Assembly: GCA_022605425.2 (NCBI GenBank)
Contig: JAKIMF020000004.1
Location: 124,001 to 188,000 of the forward strand
Direction of reading: 5' to 3'
Source of the DNA: Hamiltosporidium tvaerminnensis
Lineage: Eukaryota; Microsporidia; Dubosqiidae
Length of the DNA stretch: 64,000 nucleotides
Of the stretch, positions 23,144-32,712 are shown in pieces (the first letter of the stretch is position 1; every line of letters begins with the position of its first letter). The translations under genes were made by a program, and so were the position numbers. Under the pieces are notes generated by a model. That model did no database searches. It saw only the letters and a list, made by a program, of their open reading frames with translations, and was not told the origin of the DNA.

Positions 23144-23229
23144 ATTATTATATTGATTGCAAGGATTATTATATTGATCGAAAAATTATTATATTAATTG
23201 CAAGGATTATTATATTGATCGAAAAACCC
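23144..23229 (-). repeat. Right terminal inverted repeat
   Basis: 86 bp, the exact reverse complement of the left terminus, ending CGAAAAACCC before the flanking TA. Confidence 0.9.
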
Positions 23230-25302
23230 TATATTATTTTATCCTATGCATAATAATGGTTTTTTTATCGTCAAATATAATGAAATGTATGATTTATGAT
23301 GAAAATTTTATTAAATAGTATTATGATAATCTGAATTATATAATGATTTTTAGCAAATTAACAAATCTAAATAAGAGATTACAGTCGACTAGTAAATCTC
23401 TTTCTTTACATAGACGATGCCAAAAAAATAGATAAACATGTTTTTGTATACGTAAAACAAATAATTTATGCTTATAGTATTGAAAAGAAACGCATTACGC
23501 CTTTATCAATTCATTACTTGAAATATGATCTGATTAAAATATCACAGAAAAATTATAAAACAAAATAGGATTCAAAAGTATAAAAATCAATTAAATTTTA
23601 ATGTATCTGTGTAATTTAATTTACTCGCAAAGCAAATTCTTTGACATTTTTGATTTAAAATTCGAAAATAATCGAAAATATGACACCCGAGTCTTTCAGT
23701 TTAAAGTGACTTTTAAGACTTGAGGGTCATGCAAGTATAGAAAAAATATTTAAATATATATTTTTCGAATTTAAATAATAAATTGTGGTTTAGATCATAT
23801 AGAACATTTTTTTTGTAGCTTTAAATTAATATGTTTTCTTGACATAAAAAACGAAGAACATTGAAAATATATTTATCAAACAAAAATATAACTGATTAAA
23901 CATAAAAATAAACACCAGAAAGGGAAGGTATTGAAATAAAAAGCAAATAAATTTTTTATAATTTTACACAAAAAAATAACCCTTGAAATTCAATAAGGAA
24001 TATAAATTTTGAAGAAAACAATAATGTCGTGACAAACGCGTTCAAGAAGAACCTAAGGATTTTGTTTTATGATTTAGTAATTTATTTATGTCATTTATTA
24101 ACAATACGTTTTTATGAGAAATTAAATCATTTAACTTGACCATCTTTTTTTTGGAAAAATCAAAAGTATTTTTAGAAATTGTGTGATCTAAATTCAAAAA
24201 AAATAATTTTTAAACAAAATAGAGTTGGTTTTTTCAAAAAATCACTAAAAATTTTTTAAACTGATTTAACATTATTTTTATTCTATTTGCCCTCGATATA
24301 TAAAGAAAACCGGTAGTAATTGATTGAGGTAAAAAAGCGACGTTATATATTCTTACTTATGTCAAAATTTAGGCTTTTTTTATTGCTTTAAACATTTAAT
24401 TTTTCTCAGTGTGTAACTGATTTTACAAGAAAATTCAAAACAAACATATTCATTGTGTTTACCGTTAAAAATCATCTCTGATTTTATTTAATCCAATTTG
24501 GTTTAAAATATTTTTCCCACTTTTATATATTTTCTTCTAGCCCTTTAAGCACTTCATTGTCTTTTTTTTTTGTATTCGTCTTTTCATTTATATTTATTGT
24601 AGGTTTCTCTGATGAGGTTCTCTATCTAAAATAGTTTGTGGAAAATTTCTTTATGTATTATTAGTATCTTATAAATGCGTTAAATATTTATCCTTCGAGC
24701 TCGTATTTAAGAGAAAACTTGAACTGCGTTTTAGGGCACATATTTTAGTTTATATCATGCAATGATAGTGCTCCTATTTTTTTGATAAAATATTTTCTTC
24801 ATACTTTCTTCCTATCTATTTCTCGTGTATTACATTCCTAAGATTAAAATTAACTGAAATATGTGTCGCCAACAACCGGCAGTATATTTTGGCCTTTTTC
24901 GTGATCTATTTTCAGGTTTTTTTCTATCGTAAGAATCTTTAAACACATAAAAGACAAAACAATTAATAATAATATGAATACCGAGTGTCGATATGCTCTC
25001 GATGTTAAATTTAGATTTGTTTCAAATTATATTATAAATCGTTTACTATGTATTAATGGAAATCACTGAGAAAAACAAAAAGAAAAATTAAATAGCACTT
25101 AAATTAACAAAGTGATAAGCAGGTATATTATTAGTCGAAAAAAATTTCAGTAGCTAAGCGTAAAATAATGCAAATTCTTAAAGGTAAAATTCAGATTTCT
25201 TTTAAACCAATTTTTGTTTTTGCCATGTGAAGATCCAAAATTGACTTTTATCCCTCTTTAGTATTTTACTACACAATTATGGATTATTTAATTTCTTAAA
25301 TT
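23230..25302. other. Intergenic, no gene recognised
   Basis: 2 kb of AT-rich DNA with stops in all frames. No repeat-family member, RNA gene or coding remnant is visible. Confidence 0.5.
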
Positions 25303-26000
25303 TAAAAGTATCTCATATTTTTAAAACAGTGGCAAGTGTTACATTTTTTATAAGATTAACGCAATTATAGGTTTAACATAAATAACTACTACCTCAACAC
25401 TCCATCATTAACCCCTGCGATACCTACCTCTCAAAGCCTTTCATCTACCAGGTGTCTAGAACCTAATTAATAAACGAGGTAGTTGCCCGGAGTTCGTTAA
25501 TGTCAGTTGCATGGAGTCTGATCGAAAACCCCCCTTGAGCTCCCTCAGACTATGCAACATTTTCACTTACTCTATACTTTCTGAACCAATAAACTTCTAG
25601 CTAAGATGTATTTCAGAGACTACCTGGGGTCCATCTAGACAGTGCAATGTCATACCAACAGGTATAACCTGCTATCTTAACTTTCCCGGCTTTAAATGGT
25701 TTTTAATTTTACACCTCCCAGGCGCTAATTCTTCTAACCCGAATGAGAAAGGCTGGTATTCTATGTTTTTACATGGCAATTAGCTACATGTTCAGCTGCA
25801 GTCTAGTTACATAAAAAACTACAAAAAATTTGTAGAAAAAGTTTCGCTATTTCATAGAAATCTCCTCCTCAAACAACTCTCATGAACAACCGAAGATTTA
25901 GTGTGGTTTGATTTCCACCAAAAATACAAACAATGATCCTCACACTAGTTTCACACACTCATTGCCAACCAGAAAGTTTTTTATGTGGTTTTCCTCTCTT
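25303..26000 (-). repeat. 730-bp repeat family, copy E
   Basis: Near full-length minus-strand copy about 160 bp upstream of the uS14 gene. It keeps the ACTTTTAAA tail region and most internal landmarks, with a deletion in the GC-rich centre near 25530. No clear target duplication remains. Confidence 0.85.
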
Positions 26001-26160
26001 ACTAGCTAAGAAATAAAAATTATATTTCTAAAATAATTTTTTAAATAAAATATGTGTTAATAATATTTTTCTCTGTTTTAAATATTTTTTTTTTACAATT
26101 TTACCAATTTTTCTTTTTCTTTTAATTTATTTCAAATAAAATTGTAATTACCCTTCAAAA

Positions 26161-26352
26161 ATGGTAGATATAAAAATCAAAGAAAATGAACCAAGCGGTT
26201 ATATGTCACACAACAAACCATTCGGGCCAGGTTCTCGTAGATGCAGAGCATGTCATACACACAAAGGTATTATTCGTACGTATGGCCTTAATCTTTGTCG
26301 TAGATGTTTTCCAGAATATGCTAATGATATTGGTTTTAAGAAATACGATTAA
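26161..26352 (+). CDS. RPS29: 40S ribosomal protein uS14 (S29)
   Basis: A 63-residue protein of the uS14 family, a component of the small-subunit head near the decoding region. The zinc-binding cysteines are present as CRAC (residues 28-31) and CRRC (46-49), with the family signature [13 protein letters not shown] and [16 protein letters not shown] following. Length matches eukaryotic S29 with a short N-terminal extension. CCC at 26151-26153, 8-10 nt before the ATG, is the usual microsporidian start-region signal. No intron is seen. An inserted repeat copy ends about 160 bp upstream, leaving a short promoter region. Confidence 0.97.
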   Translation: MVDIKIKENEPSGYMSHNKPFGPGSRRCRACHTHKGIIRTYGLNLCRRCFPEYANDIGFKKYD

Positions 26353-26429
26353 ATAAAATTATTATTTTAAATCTCTTTTTATTTCATTCTTTTTTTTGGA
26401 TAGTGTTTCTGCAAAAAATATTTTTATTC

Positions 26430-26645
26430 TTTTATAATTTAGTTTATCAAGAATATTATTTTTAGTTCTGTTATTTCTTTATAAATATTGGTTTAGTAAA
26501 AATATTATTTTTCTTATTTTATATTTCTTTTATAAGTATTAGTCTAGTAAAAATATATTTCTTTCTACCCATTATTCATATTCTCTTTTTAAGTATTACT
26601 TTATTAAAATTATTTTTCTTTCTTGTAAGTATTTATGCTAAATTT
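26430..26645. repeat. Imperfect tandem repeat, about 50-57 bp units
   Basis: Four degenerate units built around TTTATAAGTATT, GTTTAGTAAAAATAT and TTTCTT, filling the gap between the uS14 gene and the convergent membrane-protein gene. It is found only here in the window. Confidence 0.6.
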
Positions 26646-26731
26646 ATTATTTTTTTTTATAAGAAACTTTTGTTTTTAAATAAATTTGTAAAAAAATATA
26701 TTTTATCATTTTTTATTTTTTAAGGTATCTT

Positions 26732-27703
26732 TTACTCTTCAAACTCAATTTTTTTTGCACTTTTTCTCGGTGTCCTTCTTCTTGGTGATGTTGAGTTTAA
26801 TTTTGCTTCGAGTGCTGCCTTTCTAACCGGTGTACCTCCTCCACTTACCCTTCTCCCTTTCTTTTCTTCCTCACTACTTCCTTTCTTCTTTCTTCCCTTT
26901 TTTTCTCCTTCACTATCTTCCCCCTCACTTACTCGTTTACTTACACCTCTTTTTTCTTTAGTTCCCTTCTTTTCTCCTTCACTATCTTCACCCTCACTTA
27001 CTCGTTTACTTACACCTCTTTTTTCTTTACTTCCTCTCTTTGTTTTTTCTCCTCTTTTTTCTTTTATTTCCACATTTTTTATTTCTTCTTCTTCATTTTT
27101 ATTTCTACGATCATAAATTTTGCATAAAACTTCTTTCAAGGGATACCAAGTATTTACAACAAGAATACACGCAGCCATTCCACTATCAGAGTATCTTAGC
27201 TTTCTAAAGACATATAAAACAGTGACTTCACACATCAATTTAAACATTTCCTTTTCATCTATTCTTCTACTTCTATCTCGTATAAAATATTTTTTTACTG
27301 CCATACCCACAAAATCTACAATAAGCAGCCACATAAACATTTGTGTAAAAGTGCCTTTCCTACTATTTTTCATATCCAATAGTAACAGAACTCTTCCTAC
27401 CAAAGAAAAAATATGTGTGATTCCAAACATAAATTGTAAATTTTTGAAATATGGAAATATCAAAATTCCAAACCCAAAACACATCAAAAGTATTGAAGTA
27501 ACCATAAATTGAGAATATACTGTGTTAGCAATAAGGGGTGGCAAAAAAAACACAAAAAAAGTAGAAACTACAGTGTGTGGAAATTCCATGACAATACCGT
27601 GATGTTCTAAGTACAGTGCACTGTTTAGTGTATTGGATAAAGCTATTGCTGCACTTAAAATTGAAGGAAATTGTTTTTGTAGAATTGAAGGTAATCTTTC
27701 CAT
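26732..27703 (-). CDS. Membrane protein with highly charged repeat tail
   Basis: A 323-residue protein. The N-terminal 200 residues contain about five or six hydrophobic segments, consistent with an integral membrane domain. The C-terminal 120 residues are hydrophilic, rich in Lys, Glu, Arg, Ser and Gly. They include a 22-residue unit (KEKRGVSKRVSEGEDSEGEK plus KG) in two tandem copies, and end in a basic stretch SPRRRTPRKSAKK that could bind nucleic acid or acidic lipid. I do not recognise the family; an ER or nuclear-envelope protein is possible but is inference. CCCC lies 5-8 nt before the ATG, supporting the start. It converges on uS14 across a tandem-repeat spacer. Confidence 0.8.
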   Translation of the reverse strand: MERLPSILQKQFPSILSAAIALSNTLNSALYLEHHGIVMEFPHTVVSTFFVFFLPPLIANTVYSQFMVTSILLMCFGFGILIFPYFKNLQFMFGITHIFSLVGRVLLLLDMKNSRKGTFTQMFMWLLIVDFVGMAVKKYFIRDRSRRIDEKEMFKLMCEVTVLYVFRKLRYSDSGMAACILVVNTWYPLKEVLCKIYDRRNKNEEEEIKNVEIKEKRGEKTKRGSKEKRGVSKRVSEGEDSEGEKKGTKEKRGVSKRVSEGEDSEGEKKGRKKKGSSEEEKKGRRVSGGGTPVRKAALEAKLNSTSPRRRTPRKSAKKIEFEE

Positions 27704-27837
27704 TTAAGGGGTTGTTTTTAAGAAATTTAAGGGTTTTTATTTCGATAGATTAAAGGGGGCAATCAAAATTATTTGTTTATTTTTTTTTGAAAAGAAATTC
27801 GAGTTTTTTTTACGTCTTGGAACAAGTTTTTATTTAG

Positions 27838-28172
27838 AAGAATTTTTGAAATGTTTGAATTTAAAGCAACGAATAGGAATTTTTATATTTTTTTAATAGA
27901 ATAATTTTGAAATGTTTGAATTTTAAAGACGAATAGGAATTTAAATTGAAGTTTTTTTTAGTTTTATATTTATTTAATAGAATAATTTTGAAATGTTTAA
28001 ATCTTAAAGAAACGAATAGGAATTTAAATTTTATTTTTTTTAGTTTTATATTTTTTTAATAGAATAATTTTGAAATGTTTAAATCTTAAAGCAACGAATA
28101 GGAATTTTTATATTTTTTTAATAGAATAATTTTGAAATGTTTGAATTTTAAAGTAACGAATAGGAATTTTTA
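27838..28172. repeat. Tandem repeat, about 60-77 bp units
   Basis: Five variable-length units with the core GAATAATTTTGAAATGTTT, then TTAAAG and ACGAATAGGAATTT. It lies upstream of the membrane-protein gene and downstream of the methyltransferase gene. Private to this locus. Confidence 0.8.
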
Positions 28173-28339
28173 TTTATAAAAAATATTTTAAAGATTTTAA
28201 TTGTAAGAAAATTATTTAAGATTCTTAGATACATCATGTAAAAAAAAACTCAAAAATTAATTTTAATAAAAATTTTTACAAAAAAAAATTTCAATTTAAA
28301 TGAAAAGAAGTATTTTAGATTGTATGAATCCAATTGAGA

Positions 28340-28650
28340 GAATAGGTTTAAATAAACCAAAAATTAATTTAAGAAACCAAAATATAATACAAGATGAAAT
28401 GAAAATAAGTTAGAATGTAAAGGACAAATCACTAATTTAAGAATCAAAATAGAATCCAAGAAGAAATCCAAGAAGAAATCACAGAAGGAATAAAAATAAT
28501 TTAGAATATAAAGAACAAATAATTAATTTACAAATCTCAGAAGGAATCCAAGAAGGAATAAAATAATTCAGAAAGTAAAGAAAAAATAATTAATTCAAGA
28601 ATCAAAATAGAATATAAGGAAAAACCACAGAAGGAATAAAAGTATAAATT
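28340..28650. repeat. Imperfect A-rich tandem repeat
   Basis: Degenerate units containing AAGAATCAAAATAGAATCC, CAGAAGGAATAAAA and AAAGAACAAAT, repeated about four times just beyond the 3' end of the methyltransferase gene. Confidence 0.65.
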
Positions 28651-28701
28651 ATAAAGAACCAATCACTAAAAATATTTTAAATAATTCTGAATACTGATTG
28701 G

Positions 28702-30498
28702 TTATTTTAAGTTTAAATTTTCTGACATTTCAATTAATTGAAGAACAGATTCTTTTTCTTTTTTACCAACAAAAACACTTATTTTATTTTCTCCGATCCA
28801 ACAACAAAATAGAAATTCTTTATATTGAAGAATTATATTTTTTTTAGGAATATTTTTTTTTTGTAACTCTTCTAAGTCAAAAGAACGATTGTTTATAAGT
28901 TTGAGTGCATCTGTTTTTGATATTTGATGTGGAGAAAGGTGATTAAGATATCGGTATTTTAGAACAGATGGTTTAATTCTGTATGTATTGTGAAAAGATG
29001 TGAAAGCATGTGTACCAGCAGAAATAATTTTAAGATTTGATGGTATATTTTTAAGGAACTCTTTAAGTGTTTCAGATACGAAAATTAAGTCTTTCGTATT
29101 TTTTGAAAAAATATTTTCTATTTTGTTTGAATCACAAATATTTTGTATTTCTGTTGTTTGAATTTCTGTAAGAAAATCGAAATTTGTGGCTTTTTTAGTT
29201 TTTTTATTTAAATTTTGTTTTGTAAAATTTGAAATCTTTTTAAGAACACAAATAAAAAAACCATTTGTGTTCTGATCGTGAGGATAAATTCTGATACATT
29301 TTTTTAATTCAGGATTGTTTTTAGACATAAACGTGTCAGGCGAATCCAAAGGTTTTAAATATCCCTCTGGGTACCATTCTGTAAGACCGGGTCGGTATTT
29401 AATGTTCAGTTCTTTTAGTTTCTCCGAACAATCAATTATTTCAAATTCTTTTGTTTCTAAAATTTGTTGTATTACAAATTCATTTTCATACGGATTTAAA
29501 GAACAAGTCGAATAAACAAAAATACCGCCATTTTCTAATAATTGAAGTCCTTTTTCTACAATTTGCATTTGCAATTTTGTCATTGAAAAAATAGTATTTA
29601 CTGACCAATCTTTCCATAATTCAGCACATTTACGAATCGTTCCATCTCCACCACACGGAACATCACAATAAATTATATCAAATTTGAACGGTAAATTCGG
29701 AAAATATCGTGCATCACACTGTGTTACCACAGTAGATGGTAATTGTAAATGTTCTATTCTTTTCATTAAAATATTTATTCTATTTGGTCGAACATCATTA
29801 AGAATTACAATTCCTTTATTTTCTTCCAATTTAAAAATTTTTACAAAATTTTTATTTTTTAAAATTCTAGAATTTTCATACCAATTTTTAGCTACAAATT
29901 CCAATATTTGACTACTTTTAGAACCAGGAGCAGCACACATATCAAGTACTTTAGAATTAACAGTAGGTTGTATAATAAGTACAGGTAACATACTTACAAG
30001 TTCCTGTCTGTATAAATTACCAACCTCACTCTGTACAACAAGAATATCTTTAAGTTTTTTATATTCCTCTTCAATATTTTTATCTTTAATATTCATATTT
30101 TTGATATTTTTTTCATAATTTAATTCCTCTCCTAATTTATTATTTTCCTCTTTAAAATTATTTTCTTCTTCCAATTTATTTTCTTTCAAATTATTTTCTT
30201 CTCCAAATTTATTTTCTACTCCAAATTTATTATTTTCTCCCAAATTCATTTCTTTAATATTCTTTCTCAATTCATTTTTAGATATTTGTAATGAAAATAC
30301 ATTTGGAAGTATTTCTTTCAACAAAGAAATATTTAAAACTATATCTCTTAATCTGTGATAAGATGAAGACATCGTATTCAATCTAAAAGTAATTGGAAGT
30401 GGTTTTTCTATAAAAGTAAGAAATTCTTCAAAGTCTTCATTTTCTAATGCAAGATTTTTTTTATAAAAATTTATAAATGATTTTGAAATTATTGTCAT
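28702..30498 (-). CDS. NCL1: tRNA (cytosine-5) methyltransferase, TRM4/NSUN2 type
   Basis: A 598-residue enzyme of the RsmB/NSUN family, which transfers a methyl group from S-adenosylmethionine to C5 of cytosines, in the TRM4 branch in tRNA. The SAM-binding motif LDMCAAPGSKSSQ is at about residue 190, the motif IV loop CDVPCGGDGTIRKC at about 279 (the PC cysteine releases the product; usually PCSGDGT), and the catalytic-cysteine motif YSTCSLNPYENE at about 330. A Lys/Glu/Asn low-complexity insert with short repeats sits at residues 95-145. A C-terminal domain of about 200 residues follows the catalytic core as in TRM4. CCC lies 9-11 nt before the ATG. Assignment to the TRM4 branch rests on the overall layout; family membership is certain. 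Confidence 0.92.
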   Translation of the reverse strand: MTIISKSFINFYKKNLALENEDFEEFLTFIEKPLPITFRLNTMSSSYHRLRDIVLNISLLKEILPNVFSLQISKNELRKNIKEMNLGENNKFGVENKFGEENNLKENKLEEENNFKEENNKLGEELNYEKNIKNMNIKDKNIEEEYKKLKDILVVQSEVGNLYRQELVSMLPVLIIQPTVNSKVLDMCAAPGSKSSQILEFVAKNWYENSRILKNKNFVKIFKLEENKGIVILNDVRPNRINILMKRIEHLQLPSTVVTQCDARYFPNLPFKFDIIYCDVPCGGDGTIRKCAELWKDWSVNTIFSMTKLQMQIVEKGLQLLENGGIFVYSTCSLNPYENEFVIQQILETKEFEIIDCSEKLKELNIKYRPGLTEWYPEGYLKPLDSPDTFMSKNNPELKKCIRIYPHDQNTNGFFICVLKKISNFTKQNLNKKTKKATNFDFLTEIQTTEIQNICDSNKIENIFSKNTKDLIFVSETLKEFLKNIPSNLKIISAGTHAFTSFHNTYRIKPSVLKYRYLNHLSPHQISKTDALKLINNRSFDLEELQKKNIPKKNIILQYKEFLFCCWIGENKISVFVGKKEKESVLQLIEMSENLNLK

Positions 30499-30670
30499 TG
30501 AAAAAAGGGTTTAATTATTTATTCTACTGATGTTTTAAAAATCTACTTTTAAAAAAATAAAAATAAATAAATAAATAATTATCTAAGAAGATATATAAAG
30601 ATATAAATATGGTAGGATTATAGAAAAACCATTTTTTTTATCTTTTTTCTTACACTTTGTTTCATCTTAT

Positions 30671-30970
30671 TTGATTTTAGTGTTGGTAATAATTAATTCT
30701 AGAATTTTCTATTTTTTTATAATTTCTCATATTTTTTTAATTTCTTATATTTTTTTAATTTCTTATATTTTTTTTAATTTCTTATATTTTTTTAAATATT
30801 TTCTAATTTCTTATACTTTCCAATATTTCTTATACTTTCGAATACTTCCAATATTTCCAATACTTCTAATCTTTTATTTTTCCAAGTCTATAAAACAAAT
30901 ATTTCATCTAAAAAAATCCAACCAATTAGATCCTTCCAAATGTAAATATTTTTTTAATAAAAATAAAAAA
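30671..30970. repeat. T-rich short-period repeat upstream of the J-protein gene
   Basis: Roughly five copies of a 17-20 nt unit like TTTCTTATATTTTTTTAA at 30720-30800, followed by variants of CTTATACTTTCCAATATTTC. The frame of the downstream gene is open through this stretch, but its Phe/Ile/Leu/Tyr/Ser composition and its location before the CCC signal argue that it is not translated. Confidence 0.6.
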
Positions 30971-30973
30971 CCC
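30971..30973 (+). promoter_or_regulatory. CCC start-region signal that fixes the J-protein start
   Basis: CCC 16-18 nt before the ATG at 30989. It supports 30989 rather than the far upstream in-frame codon at 30671, and the protein begun here has a signal-like N-terminus as its family requires. Confidence 0.6.
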
Positions 30974-30988
30974 TTTTGTTTATTCAAA

Positions 30989-32422
30989 ATGTTTCAATTC
31001 TTTATAATTGTATGGTTACAGAGATTAAAAGGAAGAGATTCTTCTTTTACATACGATGATGCTATGTACCATTACAGAATAGGTGATGTACAACAAGCTT
31101 TAGAAGTATTTACAAATTTACATACCGAAAATTCTTCAAGTACTGCTGTAAACCTTGGATATGCAAAGGTTTTGTATTCATGCGGTAAATACAAGAAAAT
31201 TCTTGATTTATTTAATGAAGAAAAAAATGAATCGATTTCTGAAATTGTAGAAAATGCACGGATGAATAAAAAGAAAGCAGAAAGAAATCTTGAAGAAAAT
31301 ATTGAAGATTTATATACAGAAAGTCCTTATAATATTGAGTTTTTAGAGAAAATTGTTTTAAAAAAAATAAAAAAGAATCTTTTAGTTGAAGCGCTTCAAC
31401 TTCTTAGTAGTAAGAAATCTTTAGTAGAAAATAACAAAAAACTTTTACAATTGAAAGCTTTAATTTTTGTATTTCAAGATAAAATTGAAGCAGCTGAAGA
31501 TATTTTTATTAAGGAGTTCCGTGATAATAAAACTATGAAACAGTTTAAATCTATACGACAAGAATATAAGAATATTGAAAATATTCGAGATAAAAGACAA
31601 AGATTTTATGGTCTTCGAGATTTTTTGTTAAAGATTGATACTCTAGATCTTGGATCTTTACTTCCTGTCAGTATTTATCATAATATTAAACTTGGAGCAC
31701 TTAAAGAACTTTTAAGTATTGGAATACATTTTAAGGCGAAGGGTTTGGTTCCTAAAGCTGAGTTGTACAATAAAATGGCTGATACTGACAATTCTAGGTA
31801 TATTTATGTTTTGGCTTATCTTTACAGTGGAAATATCAGTGAGGCTTATTCGCTGGTTGAAACTTTACATTTTGAAGATGAAAAATACAGAAGCAGCGCG
31901 AGAAGTAAAATTTTAACTGAAAAACAACGAATGAAGGAAGAAGAGGAGGAGGAAAGAGAAAGACAGAGACAGCAAGAGGAATGGCAAAAACAACAACGAA
32001 GGAGTAGAAGAGGAACTAAAAAGAGTGACGATCCTGATCCGAAGGGTTACTACAAATCCTTAGGAGTTCAAAAAACAGCTACAAAAAAAGAAATAAAAAA
32101 AGCGTACATTAAAGCTGCCAGAAAATATAATCCTGATTTAATAGAAGATGCAAAAGAAAAAGAAAAAATGACAAAAAAATTGATGGAAATAAATTCGGCA
32201 AAATCTGTTCTTTTGGACGATGAAAAACGTAAAGATTATGACGATGGAATTATTGAAGGAGAGGAACCTTTTGCACAAGACTTTGATCAAAAACAGTTCT
32301 CTGATATTTTTAGTATGTTCTTTGGTGGTGCTGGTGGTAATATGGGTGGTGCAGGTGGTTCCAGGTTTTTCTCTTCTTCTAGACCTGGCCAGCAACAAAC
32401 TTACTATTATTATAGTTATTAA
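30989..32422 (+). CDS. P58/DNAJC3-like ER J-domain protein with altered HPD
   Basis: 477 residues from the ATG at 30989. A short hydrophobic N-terminus (FQFFIIVWL) could target it to the ER. Residues 20-300 are helical repeats of TPR type (DAMYHYRIGDVQQALEVFTN is a clear first repeat). A charged Glu/Arg/Gln linker follows at about 310-340, then a J domain at about 352-415 (GYYKSLGVQKTATKKEIKKA) and a Gly-rich tail. TPRs followed by a C-terminal J domain is the layout of P58IPK/DNAJC3, a co-chaperone of the ER Hsp70 BiP. The HPD tripeptide needed to stimulate Hsp70 ATPase reads NPD (Asn381), so stimulation may be weak or lost. Starting at 30671 would add 106 low-complexity residues and is less likely. 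Confidence 0.85.
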   Translation: MFQFFIIVWLQRLKGRDSSFTYDDAMYHYRIGDVQQALEVFTNLHTENSSSTAVNLGYAKVLYSCGKYKKILDLFNEEKNESISEIVENARMNKKKAERNLEENIEDLYTESPYNIEFLEKIVLKKIKKNLLVEALQLLSSKKSLVENNKKLLQLKALIFVFQDKIEAAEDIFIKEFRDNKTMKQFKSIRQEYKNIENIRDKRQRFYGLRDFLLKIDTLDLGSLLPVSIYHNIKLGALKELLSIGIHFKAKGLVPKAELYNKMADTDNSRYIYVLAYLYSGNISEAYSLVETLHFEDEKYRSSARSKILTEKQRMKEEEEEERERQRQQEEWQKQQRRSRRGTKKSDDPDPKGYYKSLGVQKTATKKEIKKAYIKAARKYNPDLIEDAKEKEKMTKKLMEINSAKSVLLDDEKRKDYDDGIIEGEEPFAQDFDQKQFSDIFSMFFGGAGGNMGGAGGSRFFSSSRPGQQQTYYYYSY

Positions 32423-32446
32423 AAGCATTTTAAATTTAATTTCGTA

Positions 32447-32706
32447 AATATTCTCTATTTTCTTTAATCGTAGTATTTTTTATTCTTATTTTCTTATTAT
32501 TTTTAAATTTAATTTTTTAAATATTCTCTATTTTCTTTAATCGTAGTATTGTTTATGCTTATTTTCTTATTATTTTTAAATTTAATTTTTTAAATATTCT
32601 CTATTTTCTTTAATCGTAGTATTTTTTATTCTTATTTTAAATTTTATTTTCTTATTATTTTTAAATTTAATTTTTTAAATATTCTCTATTTTCTTTAATC
32701 GTAGTA
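32447..32706. repeat. 73-bp tandem repeat, left part
   Basis: Units with the core TCTTTAATCGTAGTATT followed by T-rich sequence and ATTTTTAAATTTAATTTTTT. Three full units and a partial one lie here. The array continues at 34064 after an inserted retrotransposon. It fills the space between two convergent genes. Confidence 0.9.
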
Positions 32707-32712
32707 TTTTTT

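Larger units (their letters stand above)
20922..23229 (+). mobile_element. Tc1/mariner-type DNA transposon with a nested repeat insertion
   Basis: Bounded by TA dinucleotides (20920-20921 and 23230-23231), the expected target duplication, and by inverted terminal repeats starting GGGTTTTTCGATC. Without the 730-bp insertion and one copy of its 16-bp target duplication (746 bp), the element would be about 1.56 kb. It carries one transposase frame with a single in-frame stop. The terminal repeats contain direct subrepeats of about 21 bp, as in the IR/DR subgroup of Tc1-like elements. Copy D of the 730-bp family lies between the left terminal repeat and the transposase, so that insertion is younger than the transposon. 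Confidence 0.9.

Noticed and set aside
30671-30988. N-terminal extension of the P58-like protein
   Set aside because: Encoded by T-rich repeats, precedes the CCC signal, and would place the signal-like segment internally.
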